Shown here: piece after piece, positions 17,612 through 25,652 of the stretch
Layout of the letters: every line of letters starts with the position of its first letter
How positions within the stretch are numbered: the stretch's first letter is position 1
Origin: Brevibacterium picturae
GTDB taxonomy: Bacteria > Actinomycetota > Actinomycetes > Actinomycetales > Brevibacteriaceae
Length of the DNA stretch: 64,000 nucleotides
Assembly (NCBI RefSeq): GCF_900105045.1
Contig: NZ_LT629739.1
Location: forward strand, 2,852,001-2,916,000
Reading direction: 5' to 3'
Made by a program: the position numbers and the translations under genes
Notes under the pieces: model-generated
The model's input: the letters and a program-made list of their open reading frames with translations, nothing else
The model's database searches: none
Told to the model about the DNA's origin: nothing

Positions 17612-18208
17612 TTGTGGCCAGTCATCCTGACTGATCAGCAGTCCGACATCGTGTTGCGTCCGCTGCACAGGCGCGACGAGAGTCAGTGGCGAGAAGTCCG
17701 CAGGCACAACCGTGATTGGCTGCGTCCATGGGATGCGACGCTGCCGATCCCCGGCCAGCAGCTTCCCGGGTTTCGAACCATGGTCCGCATGTACGACAAG
17801 CAGGCTAAACGTGGGCAGTCGGTGCCGTTGGCGATCGAGGTCGGCGGTCGTTTCCGCGGCCAACTCACCGTCTCCAGCATCAGCTGGGGGTCCATCCTCA
17901 GCGGACAGATCGGCTACTGGATCGATTCGCGAGTCGCCGGACGCGGCATCACACCCATCGCTGTGGCCATGGCCATCGACCACAGCCTCTTCGCCCTGGG
18001 CCTGCACCGCATCGAGATCAACATCCGACCCGAGAACACGGCAAGCCTGCGCGTGGTCGAGAAGCTCGGCCTCCGCGACGAGGGGGTGCGCGAGAAGTAC
18101 ATGCACATCGACGGCAGTTGGTGTGACCATCGCACATTCGCCGTGGTCGCCGAGGAAGTTCCGCAGGGGATCCTCGCCGCCTACCGTCACAGCCTGAGAA
18201 ACTTGTGA
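17612..18208 (+). CDS. RimJ/RimL-type N-acetyltransferase
   Basis: A 198-residue GNAT protein of the ribosomal-protein alanine acetyltransferase type. The acetyl-CoA loop is GYWIDSRVAGRGITPIAV (about 100-117), followed by LGLHRIEINIRPENTASLRVVEKLGL, shortened in report: the NIRPEN and LGLRDEG segments are diagnostic of RimJ/RimL. The start is TTG at 17612 with GGAGGC 6 nt upstream; no in-frame ATG suits. It probably follows galU in one transcript. The substrate cannot be read from sequence. Confidence 0.85.
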   Translation: MWPVILTDQQSDIVLRPLHRRDESQWREVRRHNRDWLRPWDATLPIPGQQLPGFRTMVRMYDKQAKRGQSVPLAIEVGGRFRGQLTVSSISWGSILSGQIGYWIDSRVAGRGITPIAVAMAIDHSLFALGLHRIEINIRPENTASLRVVEKLGLRDEGVREKYMHIDGSWCDHRTFAVVAEEVPQGILAAYRHSLRNL

Positions 18209-18281
18209 ACTTGGTGCCTGTTTGACCGACACACCACAGTCCTTCACGTCGTTGCCGATCCGGGCGATCTAGGGTTGCAGT

Positions 18282-20213
18282 GTGGACACCAGCATCATCG
18301 TCGTTATCGCCATCATCGTGGTCTTCGCCGTTGTCGTGCCCACAATGATCCGCAAGTCAGCGACGGAGCTGTCCCGAGTCGAGATCGACACCGTTCCAGA
18401 ACAGGCCGAGGTCGTCGCCGCCGATCCCCAGATCCCCGGCCACGATCACACCGAGCGGGCGAGAGTCTTTCACTCCTCCGCGACCATCGAACCAACCGTT
18501 CCGCGTCCCGACGTGGCACCGCTGACCGAGGCTCCGAAACTCAGCCTCTCCGCACGGGCACCCGAATTCGCCGTCATCGACGGACGCACCGACTCGAGTT
18601 CGACCACGAACACAAGCTCCACCACCGCCGAGGCGGACGAGCAGCACCAGCGCAGCTCGCTTCCCGTCGCCGTCGGTGAAACCCGCTCCGCCTACCTCGA
18701 CAGCCTCAGCCACAGCGCACATGAGGCATCCGCGACGAGTGACAATGTTCGGCTGCTGCACCCGGCAGTGCACGCCGTATTCAACCAGTCGCCGCAGGGG
18801 GCGAACGGCAGAAGCTCGGCCGACGGAGGTGACGCAGCTGGGGGAAGCGCCCGTCCGGGACATGCTCAGCCACGATCGCTGCACACACGATCCACCGAAT
18901 CCATCACCACAGGCACAACAGAGACGACCAGACGAGGTACACAGATTCCCAATCCGAGCTTCGGAGCTGATGAGGACCATTCGATGACTGAGAAAGCAAC
19001 GACTCTGCGCGAGTCCATGAAATCGCTGCGCACGATGACGCGGGGATTTGCCCTGCTCTTCCTCGCCTTCGTCCTCGGCATTCTGGTCACGGGCGTGCTC
19101 GCGATGTTCTCGATCGTCCACGTCGCCCTCACCGGAGTCTTCTGCGGAGTCGCAATCGTCTCCCTCCTCATCGTGCGTACGCTCAACCTGCGCAAGCGCG
19201 AAGTCAAGGCTCGCCTCCGCGAAATCGAAGGGCGGACAGCGAAAACCAGGAACGGCGCAACGAAGACGAGAGCTGCGCAAAGGACGAGCGCTGCCCCGAA
19301 AGCACCCGCCGCCTCGTCGAGGACGGCAGCTCCGACGGCCGGTGCTTCGAAGACCGGTGCACCCACGACTGCTGCTCCGAAGGCCGCGGAAGCCAAGCCG
19401 ACCGCGGCGCGGCCGGCGGGATCGACGAAGGCTGCCCAGGCGCGCGCCGTGATGCAGCGCAACGCGAGCGCGAAGCACAACCGGGAAGAAGCAGACACCG
19501 GCGAGATTCCGCTCGTGCGCATCCGCAACGAAGCCGCGGAGGGACACACCACCCGTCAGGTGCTGCTCACCGGACCGATCCCCATCGTCGAAGAAGCAGC
19601 CGACGCCGATGCGACCGAGACTGCAGAGGCCTCCACTGCAGAGAAGACCTCAACGGAGAAGACACCCGCGGAGAAGGCCGCTGCGACCAAGGCGGCTTCC
19701 GAGGTCAGTGCGGACGAATCCACGCCGACCGCAAAGTCGAGCATCGCAGCGGGATCGGTGTCGGAAGCTGAGGCCGCGCCGCAGGCTGACCCCACTGCAG
19801 AGACCGACTCTGCTGAAGACCCCGACTCTGACAGGGATGCCGGTGCCGAGACGACAGCGTCGAAGGCCGACACTGGCAACGTGAGCGACCCGTTCATGCA
19901 GCGACTCCAGGCCCGTGATGCCTGGTCGCCGACGCCGCTGCCGGTGCCCAGCTACGTTGACGCCCCACATGTTGAGCACCCGGTCCCTGAGGCGAAGGCG
20001 GCCGATGCCTCGTCCTACGAGTCGTACGAGACCGAGGCCCGCAGCCGTGAGGACATCGCGGCTCAGTTCGCCGCTGAACTCGGCTACCGTGCCGAGCTCA
20101 GCGACTCGGCCCGTGATGACAGTCCGCTGGAACACGGCCGCAAGGCGATTCGGACCAACAAGGGCCCCGAGCTGGGCGCCGTCGACGACGTTCTCGCCCG
20201 CCGCCGCGCCTGA
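18282..20213 (+). CDS. Membrane protein with long Ala/Thr/Glu-rich disordered regions, unknown function
   Basis: A 643-residue protein I do not recognise. Residues 5-21 (IIVVIAIIVVFAVVVPT) form an N-terminal anchor; about 22-245 are disordered; two adjacent membrane segments follow at about 256-300 (FALLFLAFVLGILVTGVLAMF and the next hydrophobic run), and the last 340 residues are low-complexity Ala/Lys/Thr then Ala/Glu/Asp-rich, ending in a short ordered patch (SREDIAAQFAAELGYRAEL). The start is GTG with -10 TAGGGT 6 nt upstream, so it is leaderless. Such proteins sit beside galU and a GNAT in other actinobacteria as far as I recall. A role in wall or division is only a guess. Confidence 0.7.
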   Translation: MDTSIIVVIAIIVVFAVVVPTMIRKSATELSRVEIDTVPEQAEVVAADPQIPGHDHTERARVFHSSATIEPTVPRPDVAPLTEAPKLSLSARAPEFAVIDGRTDSSSTTNTSSTTAEADEQHQRSSLPVAVGETRSAYLDSLSHSAHEASATSDNVRLLHPAVHAVFNQSPQGANGRSSADGGDAAGGSARPGHAQPRSLHTRSTESITTGTTETTRRGTQIPNPSFGADEDHSMTEKATTLRESMKSLRTMTRGFALLFLAFVLGILVTGVLAMFSIVHVALTGVFCGVAIVSLLIVRTLNLRKREVKARLREIEGRTAKTRNGATKTRAAQRTSAAPKAPAASSRTAAPTAGASKTGAPTTAAPKAAEAKPTAARPAGSTKAAQARAVMQRNASAKHNREEADTGEIPLVRIRNEAAEGHTTRQVLLTGPIPIVEEAADADATETAEASTAEKTSTEKTPAEKAAATKAASEVSADESTPTAKSSIAAGSVSEAEAAPQADPTAETDSAEDPDSDRDAGAETTASKADTGNVSDPFMQRLQARDAWSPTPLPVPSYVDAPHVEHPVPEAKAADASSYESYETEARSREDIAAQFAAELGYRAELSDSARDDSPLEHGRKAIRTNKGPELGAVDDVLARRRA

Positions 20214-20314
20214 ACGCGGCACGTTTCTTCACTCGCACCTGAACGGCGCGGACAACCGCGGGTGCCGCCTCGGCAGCTGCGGAGGCTGATCGGCCTCGAC
20301 GACTGCCGGCTGGA

Positions 20315-20824
20315 TCAGTCGGAGAAGGCGAACCAGCAGATGGAATCACGACGGTCCTGATCCGCAAGGACCAGTTGGCGGATCCGCCTCGGCAGTTGGG
20401 CCCTCTGCCAGTCACGTTCGGCCCGCCCCGCCGCAGGATCCTCGGGATTCGCGCTGCGGACCGCTTTGATGGCATAGGCGGCCGCGCCAAGGTCATGTTC
20501 GGCAACGTGCCCGACGCACGCTGCCTGCCCTGCCGAATAGGCCGCGAACCGCGCTGCGCCCCGCAGCGGTCGGGCTGCACCCATCGCGTGCCCTCCGACG
20601 GCGCGGGCCACCATCATGGGCATGCTGCCGTCCGCCCAGGCACGGGCGGCTGCCACGGCATCGCGCGGTCGATGGTCATCAGACCGCTGATCTTCGAAGA
20701 GGTGCAGAACGTGCTCGGCGCAGTCGGCTGCCCAGAGTGCCAGCAGTCGGTGATCGTCATCGCTCAGGGTGCCTCCGCGGCGAATGGTGACCATCGCCGG
20801 GTCACGGACTTCCGGAAGGATCAT
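20315..20824 (-). CDS. Imm5-like putative immunity protein (second of pair)
   Basis: A 169-residue helical, Ala/Arg/His-rich protein. The segments DHRLLALWAADCAEHVLHLFE, shortened to its core LALWAADCAEHVL (about 27-40), RPRDAVAAARAWADG (about 52) and AAYSAGQAACVGHVAEHDLGAAAYA, core AGQAACVGHVAEH (about 98-110), match the Imm-5 (putative immunity protein) family. The domain is named from its occurrence near polymorphic toxins; standalone copies are common in actinobacteria and no toxin gene lies here. ATG at 20824 overlaps the stop of the preceding gene by 4 nt (ATGA), so translation is coupled. An internal start at Met11 is possible. Confidence 0.75.
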   Translation of the reverse strand: MILPEVRDPAMVTIRRGGTLSDDDHRLLALWAADCAEHVLHLFEDQRSDDHRPRDAVAAARAWADGSMPMMVARAVGGHAMGAARPLRGAARFAAYSAGQAACVGHVAEHDLGAAAYAIKAVRSANPEDPAAGRAERDWQRAQLPRRIRQLVLADQDRRDSICWFAFSD

Positions 20825-21513
20825 GGTTGCCCGCTCATCGCGGTCGGTTGACTGCTCGGCGCGGTCGGCTGAACGCGAAGCCGCACATCGAGTTCATGCA
20901 TGAGGCGGTTGATGTGATTGGTGTTCGCTCTTGTCCGGCCCGGCCTCTCATTAGAATCGTCCGGCCGCTCAGCGGAACGGCTCGACATCGCGTTGGAATC
21001 ACCCGACATCGCACTGATCCTCGGGTAGCGCCGAAGGACATCGCAGAGTTGCACAGTGGCATACGACGCGAAGTGTTCGGCGAAGAAGCCGAGGCCAGAG
21101 CACTCGTCTGAGCTATCCGCGAGTTCGATGACTCGGATGGCATGCGCAGGTGCGCGCAGAATGTGTTTGACCTGTGCCAGATCGGCTAAGGGATGCAGAT
21201 AGGCTGATGCGGCGGCATCTCCGGCGGCCATCGCCGCATGGAACGCAACGTCGGATGAGGCCTCTCTCCCGGCTCGATGGGCGGCTGGAGCACTCACGCG
21301 CCGAGCCCGTGATCGTGGTTCGCCGCGGGCGACGGCAAGTGCGGCGTCGAGGGCATGCCGGGGTCTGGTGTCCGCGGGACATCGCAGTTCGAAATAAGGG
21401 AGCACCACTTCGGCGGTGGCAGAGGTGAATGCGGTGACAGCTCGGAGGTCGTCCCTGCTCCATGCGAAGTCAGCCTCGCGAGGTCGACTCACTCGTTCGC
21501 GATCGATGCTCAC
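20821..21513 (-). CDS. Imm5-like protein, diverged paralogue (first of pair)
   Basis: A 230-residue protein sharing the layout of the next gene: DLRAVTAFTSATAEVVLPYFE near 22 (core FTSATAEVVLPYFE), TRPRHALDAALAVARGE near 48 and AAMAAGDAAASAYLHPLADLAQ near 93, that is the same RPR-A-AA-A and AG-A-A helices. Residues about 170-230 are a disordered Arg/Ser/Pro-rich tail not found in the partner; its DNA has a 20 bp near-repeat (about 20839-20875). The two genes overlap by 4 nt and are best read as an ancient tandem duplication, the products perhaps forming a heterodimer (inference). Confidence 0.65.
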   Translation of the reverse strand: MSIDRERVSRPREADFAWSRDDLRAVTAFTSATAEVVLPYFELRCPADTRPRHALDAALAVARGEPRSRARRVSAPAAHRAGREASSDVAFHAAMAAGDAAASAYLHPLADLAQVKHILRAPAHAIRVIELADSSDECSGLGFFAEHFASYATVQLCDVLRRYPRISAMSGDSNAMSSRSAERPDDSNERPGRTRANTNHINRLMHELDVRLRVQPTAPSSQPTAMSGQP

Positions 21514-21587
21514 ACTGCCCGATTGTAGCTTCGGCGCGGGTGGCGCGGGCGGAGCCTCACCGCCACGCCGCCGGTGGAGGGTCAGCC

Positions 21588-23045
21588 TCAGGCGCGGGGC
21601 AGGGCCACGTACTTGAGCTCGAGGAACTCCTCGATGCCCACGCTTCCTCCTTCGCGACCGAGTCCGGACTTCTTCACGCCGCCGAAGGGTGCTGCGGGGT
21701 TGGAGACCAGGCCGGTGTTGAGGCCGACCATGCCGGTCTGCATCTTGTCGGCCAGATTCAGGGCACGTTCGACGTTCTCGCTGAACAGGTAGCCGGCCAG
21801 ACCGAACTCAGTCTCATTGGCCAAGGCCATTCCCTCCTCGTCGGTGTCGAAGGTGACGATGGGAGCCACGGGTCCGAAGATCTCGGTGGTGCGAATCTCG
21901 GAGTCCTGGGGCACATCGGTCATGACCGTCGGGGTGTAGAAGAACCCCTTGCCCTCGATCTTCGAACCGCCGGTGAGGATCGTCGCACCCTTGGACACAG
22001 CATCGTCGACGAGGGATGACACCTTGTCCAGGGCATCCTGGTCGACCAGCGGACCTACCTCGGTGCCGTCGTCGAGGCCGTTGCCGACCTTCATCGCGCC
22101 GAGGCGCTCGGTGAGCTTTTTCGAGAACTCCTCGGCGACCGAGGAGTGGACGAACAGGCGGTTCGCCGAGGTGCAGGCCTCGCCGCCGTTGCGCATCTTC
22201 GCCTGGACCGCACCGGTGACGGCCTTGTCGATGTCGGCGTCCTCGCAGACGACGAATGGGGCGTTGCCGCCGAGTTCCATCGAAGTCTTCATGACATTGT
22301 CGGCGGCCTGCTTGATCAAGCCGATGCCCACCTCGGTGGAACCGGTGAAGGTGATCTTGCGGGCGATGCCGGATTCCATCCACGGGGTGACCACGCGGCG
22401 GGCGGAGTCGGAGGTGACGACGTTGAGGACGCCGGCGGGCAGGCCTGCCTCGATGAGCACGTCGACGAGCATGAGCGAGGTCAGCGGGGTCAGCTTCGCA
22501 GGCTTGAACACCATGGTGCAGCCGGCGGCGATGGCCGGGCCGATCTTGCGGGTACCCATCGCCAGGGGGAAGTTCCACGGGGTGATGAGGATGCAGGGCC
22601 CGACCGGTTCGCGGGAGACCATGACGCGGGTCTTGCCGTCGGTGGACTGGGTGTATTCGCCGCCGACGCGCACGGCTTCCTCGGAGAACCAGCGGAAGAA
22701 TTCGGCGCCGTAGGTGACCTCGCCCTTGGACTCGGCGAAGGGCTTGCCCATTTCGGCGGTCATGACAGCGGCGATGTCATCAGCCCGTTCGATGAGGAGT
22801 TCGAAGGCGCGGCGCAGGATCTCGGCGCGTTCACGTGGAGGGGTGGCTGCCCATGTCTCCTGGGTGTCACCGGCGACCTTGATGGCCTCTTCGGCATCGG
22901 CAGCGGATCCGTCGGCGATCGTGGTGATGCGGTCACCGGTCGCGGGATTGTGGACGTCGAGGGACTTTCCGCCCTCGGCATCACGCCACTGGCCATTGAT
23001 GAACAGTCCGGTGTTGAGCTTGTCGATGATCGGTGTGATGTCCAC
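21588..23045 (-). CDS. gabD: NAD(P)-dependent succinate-semialdehyde dehydrogenase, GabD type
   Basis: A 485-residue aldehyde dehydrogenase, the usual length of GabD. It oxidises succinic semialdehyde to succinate, the last step of GABA breakdown. The cofactor fold shows PWNFPLAMGTRKIGPA (about 152-167) and FTGSTEVG; the general base Glu is in MELGGNAPF (about 260) and the nucleophile Cys in NGGEACTSANR (about 290). The start is GTG with GGGAGGAT upstream. It lies 102 bp downstream of a MerR regulator on the same strand, which may control it. No GABA aminotransferase gene is nearby, and a second semialdehyde dehydrogenase of another subtype lies at 43.8 kb. Confidence 0.9.
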   Translation of the reverse strand: MDITPIIDKLNTGLFINGQWRDAEGGKSLDVHNPATGDRITTIADGSAADAEEAIKVAGDTQETWAATPPRERAEILRRAFELLIERADDIAAVMTAEMGKPFAESKGEVTYGAEFFRWFSEEAVRVGGEYTQSTDGKTRVMVSREPVGPCILITPWNFPLAMGTRKIGPAIAAGCTMVFKPAKLTPLTSLMLVDVLIEAGLPAGVLNVVTSDSARRVVTPWMESGIARKITFTGSTEVGIGLIKQAADNVMKTSMELGGNAPFVVCEDADIDKAVTGAVQAKMRNGGEACTSANRLFVHSSVAEEFSKKLTERLGAMKVGNGLDDGTEVGPLVDQDALDKVSSLVDDAVSKGATILTGGSKIEGKGFFYTPTVMTDVPQDSEIRTTEIFGPVAPIVTFDTDEEGMALANETEFGLAGYLFSENVERALNLADKMQTGMVGLNTGLVSNPAAPFGGVKKSGLGREGGSVGIEEFLELKYVALPRA

Positions 23046-23147
23046 GACTGATCCTCCCTTGGTGGTCGTTGAAGCATGGCCGCGTCGTGGCTGAAATGCA
23101 CGCTAGAGCGCAACTGTGACCAGTGTAGTGGTGATCACCGATGCGAG

Positions 23148-23822
23148 CTATACGGAATTCGTTGTCTGAGGTCCGTTTTCATGCGACGTTCGAGGCATGG
23201 CCGACAGCGAAGCATGAGCGAGTGCGCTTGTGGCCAGCAGCAGTCTGTTGTGCATCGTGATGCCCCGGATCACTTCGACGCAGATCCGGTCCCTGCTCAG
23301 GGCGTCGGTGATCGGTGTGGTGTTCCTGCCCGCGATCTCGGCCAATGCCTGAATGTGGCGGAGGATCGTGTCGCGCCCGACGGGATAACCTGAGGCGCTC
23401 AACTCCTCGAGCACGTCTGCCATCGATGTCACTGCCGTCGGCGAGATGTCCGGCCAGCCCAGTTCCTTGAGGACGTTGCGGATGTCGTGTTCGAAATCTG
23501 AATCTCCTGGCCTCGCCGAGGCGGTGCCCGGAGACAGCGCATTGCTCGCCTCCAGCGCCAACTGCTGGCAGATCCCCATCAGATCGATGTTCTCCAGGCT
23601 TTCGTCGTCGATGGCCCGAGTCAGCGCGGTGATGGAGCCGATCGACGATCCGAGCTCGCGACGCAGGCAGGTGATGAGCGCGAGCCGGTCGACGTGGGCC
23701 GGAGCATAGTCGGCCGTGGTCGCATTGCGCTTGCGCCCGGGCGGAAGAATGCCGACATGGATGTAGTACTTGATGCTGGCGGTCGAGACCCCGGTCTCCT
23801 GCGCCAAGGTGCTGAGTTTCAT
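23148..23822 (-). CDS. MerR-family transcriptional regulator
   Basis: A 224-residue regulator. The N-terminal MerR helix-turn-helix is MKLSTLAQETGVSTASIKYY (1-20), followed by the wing GILPPGRKRNATTADY and LALITCLRRELGSSIGSI. No Cys cluster typical of metal sensors is seen in the C-terminal helical half, so an organic ligand or protein signal is more likely. I chose ATG 23822 with GGGGAT upstream; the open frame continues further but through a repetitive GC-rich stretch. It is divergent from the DUF2306 gene and 102 bp upstream of gabD, so it may control either. Confidence 0.85.
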   Translation of the reverse strand: MKLSTLAQETGVSTASIKYYIHVGILPPGRKRNATTADYAPAHVDRLALITCLRRELGSSIGSITALTRAIDDESLENIDLMGICQQLALEASNALSPGTASARPGDSDFEHDIRNVLKELGWPDISPTAVTSMADVLEELSASGYPVGRDTILRHIQALAEIAGRNTTPITDALSRDRICVEVIRGITMHNRLLLATSALAHASLSAMPRTSHENGPQTTNSV

Positions 23823-23869
23823 GACGATCCCCATTCGGTGTGGATGGCTGCGTGCCAACGTGGGATGGC

Positions 23870-23924
23870 GACGTGGCCGCCCGGCAGCGTGGCCGCCCGG
23901 CGACGTGGCCGCCCGGCAGCGTGG
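23870..23924. repeat. 16-bp tandem repeat, 3.4 copies
   Basis: The unit (GA/AG)CGTGGCCGCCCGGC is repeated at 23870-23885, 23886-23901 and 23902-23917 with a partial fourth copy. It lies in the divergent promoter region of the MerR regulator and the DUF2306 gene. Confidence 0.85.
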
Positions 23925-24000
23925 TGTCAGCGTGCACGGTGCAGTCAGCGACTGTTTCTCGGATAGCAATCAGGGCTTAGCTATCTACGTTGCCGCCCTT

Positions 24001-24024
24001 GGTTAGTGAAACTATCTTAGGTCT
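24001..24024. promoter_or_regulatory. Candidate operator/promoter before DUF2306 gene
   Basis: TAGTGAAACTA (24004-24014) is a small perfect palindrome directly before the ATG at 24025, in the space where a MerR protein would act. The 9-mer TGAAACTAT recurs at 24872-24880 before the GNAT gene at 24.97 kb. Assignment to the MerR protein is inference. Confidence 0.3.
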
Positions 24025-24531
24025 ATGACGACGATGTTCATAGCAATCCACGCTCTTGCCGCCTCTGGCGTTGTGCTCTTGGCCCCTGTCCAGATCATCC
24101 GGCGGACCAAGGATCGCAAGCACAGATGGATCGGGCGATCGTGGGTCGTCCTCATGTACCTCGTGTGCGTGAGCGGCATGTTCATCTACACCCTCAGCGG
24201 CAGCTTCACGATCTTCCACGCGCTCGCGATCTTCACCTTCGGGACCACAACCGTCGGAGTCATTGCGATCCGGAGAGGAAACATCCGCAGGCACATCGGG
24301 ATGATGATCGGATCATGGCTCGGCGCGCTGACGGCGGGTGCCTTCGCCGCGATCATTCCGGGCAGGGAGATACCGCAGCTGGCGGTCGCCGACCCGGGTC
24401 TGCTGTGGGGCGCCGTTGCAACAATCGTCATCGCCGCCACGGTCTGGGTCGGCTACGTTCTCAAATTCGTGCCGACTCAGGCACGCAGCTCTTCGAATTC
24501 GGGATTCTTGCGGAAGAACTCCATGACATAG
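24025..24531 (+). CDS. DUF2306 family membrane protein
   Basis: A 168-residue protein with four predicted membrane segments: about 4-22 (MFIAIHALAASGVVLLAPV), 37-58, 63-80 and 95-112, plus a fifth near 128-145. RRTKDRKHRWIGRSWV and RRGNIRRHIGMMIGSW are the conserved basic/His motifs of the DUF2306 family (two His in membrane-edge positions, HR and RRH). Function of the family is unknown; histidines could bind heme or metal. It is divergent from a MerR regulator. Its last 55 nt overlap the 3' end of the convergent GNAT gene. Confidence 0.85.
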   Translation: MTTMFIAIHALAASGVVLLAPVQIIRRTKDRKHRWIGRSWVVLMYLVCVSGMFIYTLSGSFTIFHALAIFTFGTTTVGVIAIRRGNIRRHIGMMIGSWLGALTAGAFAAIIPGREIPQLAVADPGLLWGAVATIVIAATVWVGYVLKFVPTQARSSSNSGFLRKNSMT

Positions 24532-24803
24532 GAACAGGTCGTACGGAACTTCAGGTCCGCCTCGGCGCTGGTCTCGAGGGCGAAGCGCACCAGATGTGCG
24601 GCGATGCCGCGGCCACCATAAGCGGGGGACACCTCGGTGTGGGTGAACGTGCGCACTGCGGATTCGGACGTGTCATCAGGGCTGGCCTCGCGGTCGATGT
24701 AATCGACGTGTCCGATGACCTTGTCGTCGTGGCTCACCGTGAAGCGAGACGCCGCGATGTCCTGGGCAAAGGTGTACGTCTCGTCCGAGATCTCGAGGTC
24801 CAT
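24477..24803 (-). CDS. Small GNAT-type acetyltransferase (YjdJ/NATD1-like)
   Basis: A 108-residue single-domain GNAT of the short COG2388 type. HTEVSPAYGGRGIAAHLV (about 55-72) is the acetyl-CoA loop, and the C-terminus CSYVMEFFRKNPEFEEL is the family's characteristic end (C-YV--F---P-F). The N-terminal beta hairpin HDDKVIGHVDY is also typical. These proteins are very small acetyltransferases of unknown substrate. The 3' end overlaps the DUF2306 gene by 55 nt on the other strand, so the two coding ends constrain each other. Confidence 0.85.
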   Translation of the reverse strand: MDLEISDETYTFAQDIAASRFTVSHDDKVIGHVDYIDREASPDDTSESAVRTFTHTEVSPAYGGRGIAAHLVRFALETSAEADLKFRTTCSYVMEFFRKNPEFEELRA

Positions 24804-24972
24804 GAACGCTCCTTAAGGCGAAGGTGTCGGCCATCCCCATGCCAGCACGTGGATGAGTCAGTCCTGATACATGAAACTATAGTTGTGTTCCCCATCGAGC
24901 GACTAACCTGTTGAGCAACCCGTTCTTTCGGCCGTTCCCGGCGACGGCCAGACATCCTCAAGGAGCCGACCT

Positions 24973-25560
24973 ATGTCCTCTCACGCCCCAGCCACCATGG
25001 TCGATGCTCACACGCTGATCCTGCACGAAACAGGCTTCGAAGTCAGCGAACTCAGCCTCGACGACATCGACGACTACGTTGAACTCGTCGCCTCCGCCTA
25101 CCGGGGTGAGCCCTCGAAGCAGGGGTGGACGACCGAGGCGGATCTGCTCAGCGGCCAGCGACTCGACGCCGATATGGCCCGCGAGATGCTCGCCGAGCCC
25201 GATGCGTCGATGATCCTCGTCCGGTCCGCCGAAGGGCAGGCTGTGGGCAGCGTCTACCTGCGCGAACCCGTCGAGGGAATCGCCTACCTCGGTGTGCTCG
25301 CGGTCTCCCCGGTGGGGCAGGGCCAGGGCGTGGGATCGGCACTGATGAACCTCGCCGAGGCATGGGTGGCCGAACGCTGGAACGCCCACTCGCTGCAGAT
25401 GAGCGTCATCAACAAGCGCACCGAACTCATCGCCTACTACGAGCGCCGCGGATATGAACGCACCGGAGAGGTCGAACCCTTCCCCTACGGTGACGACCGC
25501 TTCGGTGTGCCGCTCGTCGACGACCTCGAATTCGTCGTTCTGGTCAAGCCGCTGAGCTGA
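24973..25560 (+). CDS. GNAT-family N-acetyltransferase
   Basis: A 195-residue GNAT. LGVLAVSPVGQGQGVGSALM (about 111-130) is the acetyl-CoA-binding motif A, and the MSVINKRTELIAYYERRGYE region (about 142-160) is motif B with the conserved Tyr. The product is a generic GNAT; the substrate is not readable. AAGGAG stands before the ATG. A TATAGT box at 24878-24883 may be its -10, but no matching -35 was seen. Confidence 0.85.
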   Translation: MSSHAPATMVDAHTLILHETGFEVSELSLDDIDDYVELVASAYRGEPSKQGWTTEADLLSGQRLDADMAREMLAEPDASMILVRSAEGQAVGSVYLREPVEGIAYLGVLAVSPVGQGQGVGSALMNLAEAWVAERWNAHSLQMSVINKRTELIAYYERRGYERTGEVEPFPYGDDRFGVPLVDDLEFVVLVKPLS

Positions 25561-25583
25561 GAGCCATCAACGCAGTGACAGAC

Positions 25584-25622
25584 GCACATGGTGCCCAGCG
25601 AAATTCGCTGGGCACCATGTGC
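25584..25622. terminator. Bidirectional terminator hairpin (17 bp perfect stem)
   Basis: GCACATGGTGCCCAGCG (25584-25600) pairs perfectly with 25606-25622 around a 5 nt loop, between convergent GNAT and permease genes. No T-run. Confidence 0.8.
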
Positions 25623-25652
25623 ATCTCGGGAGACGGGGAGGAGGCGTGTCCC

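Noticed and set aside
20214..20314. A tRNA or small gene after the 18.3-20.2 kb membrane protein
   Set aside because: No cloverleaf arms or coding frame could be built; only GC-rich intergenic sequence.
24126..24914. 262-codon plus-strand frame across two genes
   Set aside because: It runs through the DUF2306 gene and the opposite-strand GNAT, which have recognisable motifs; no coupled start site.
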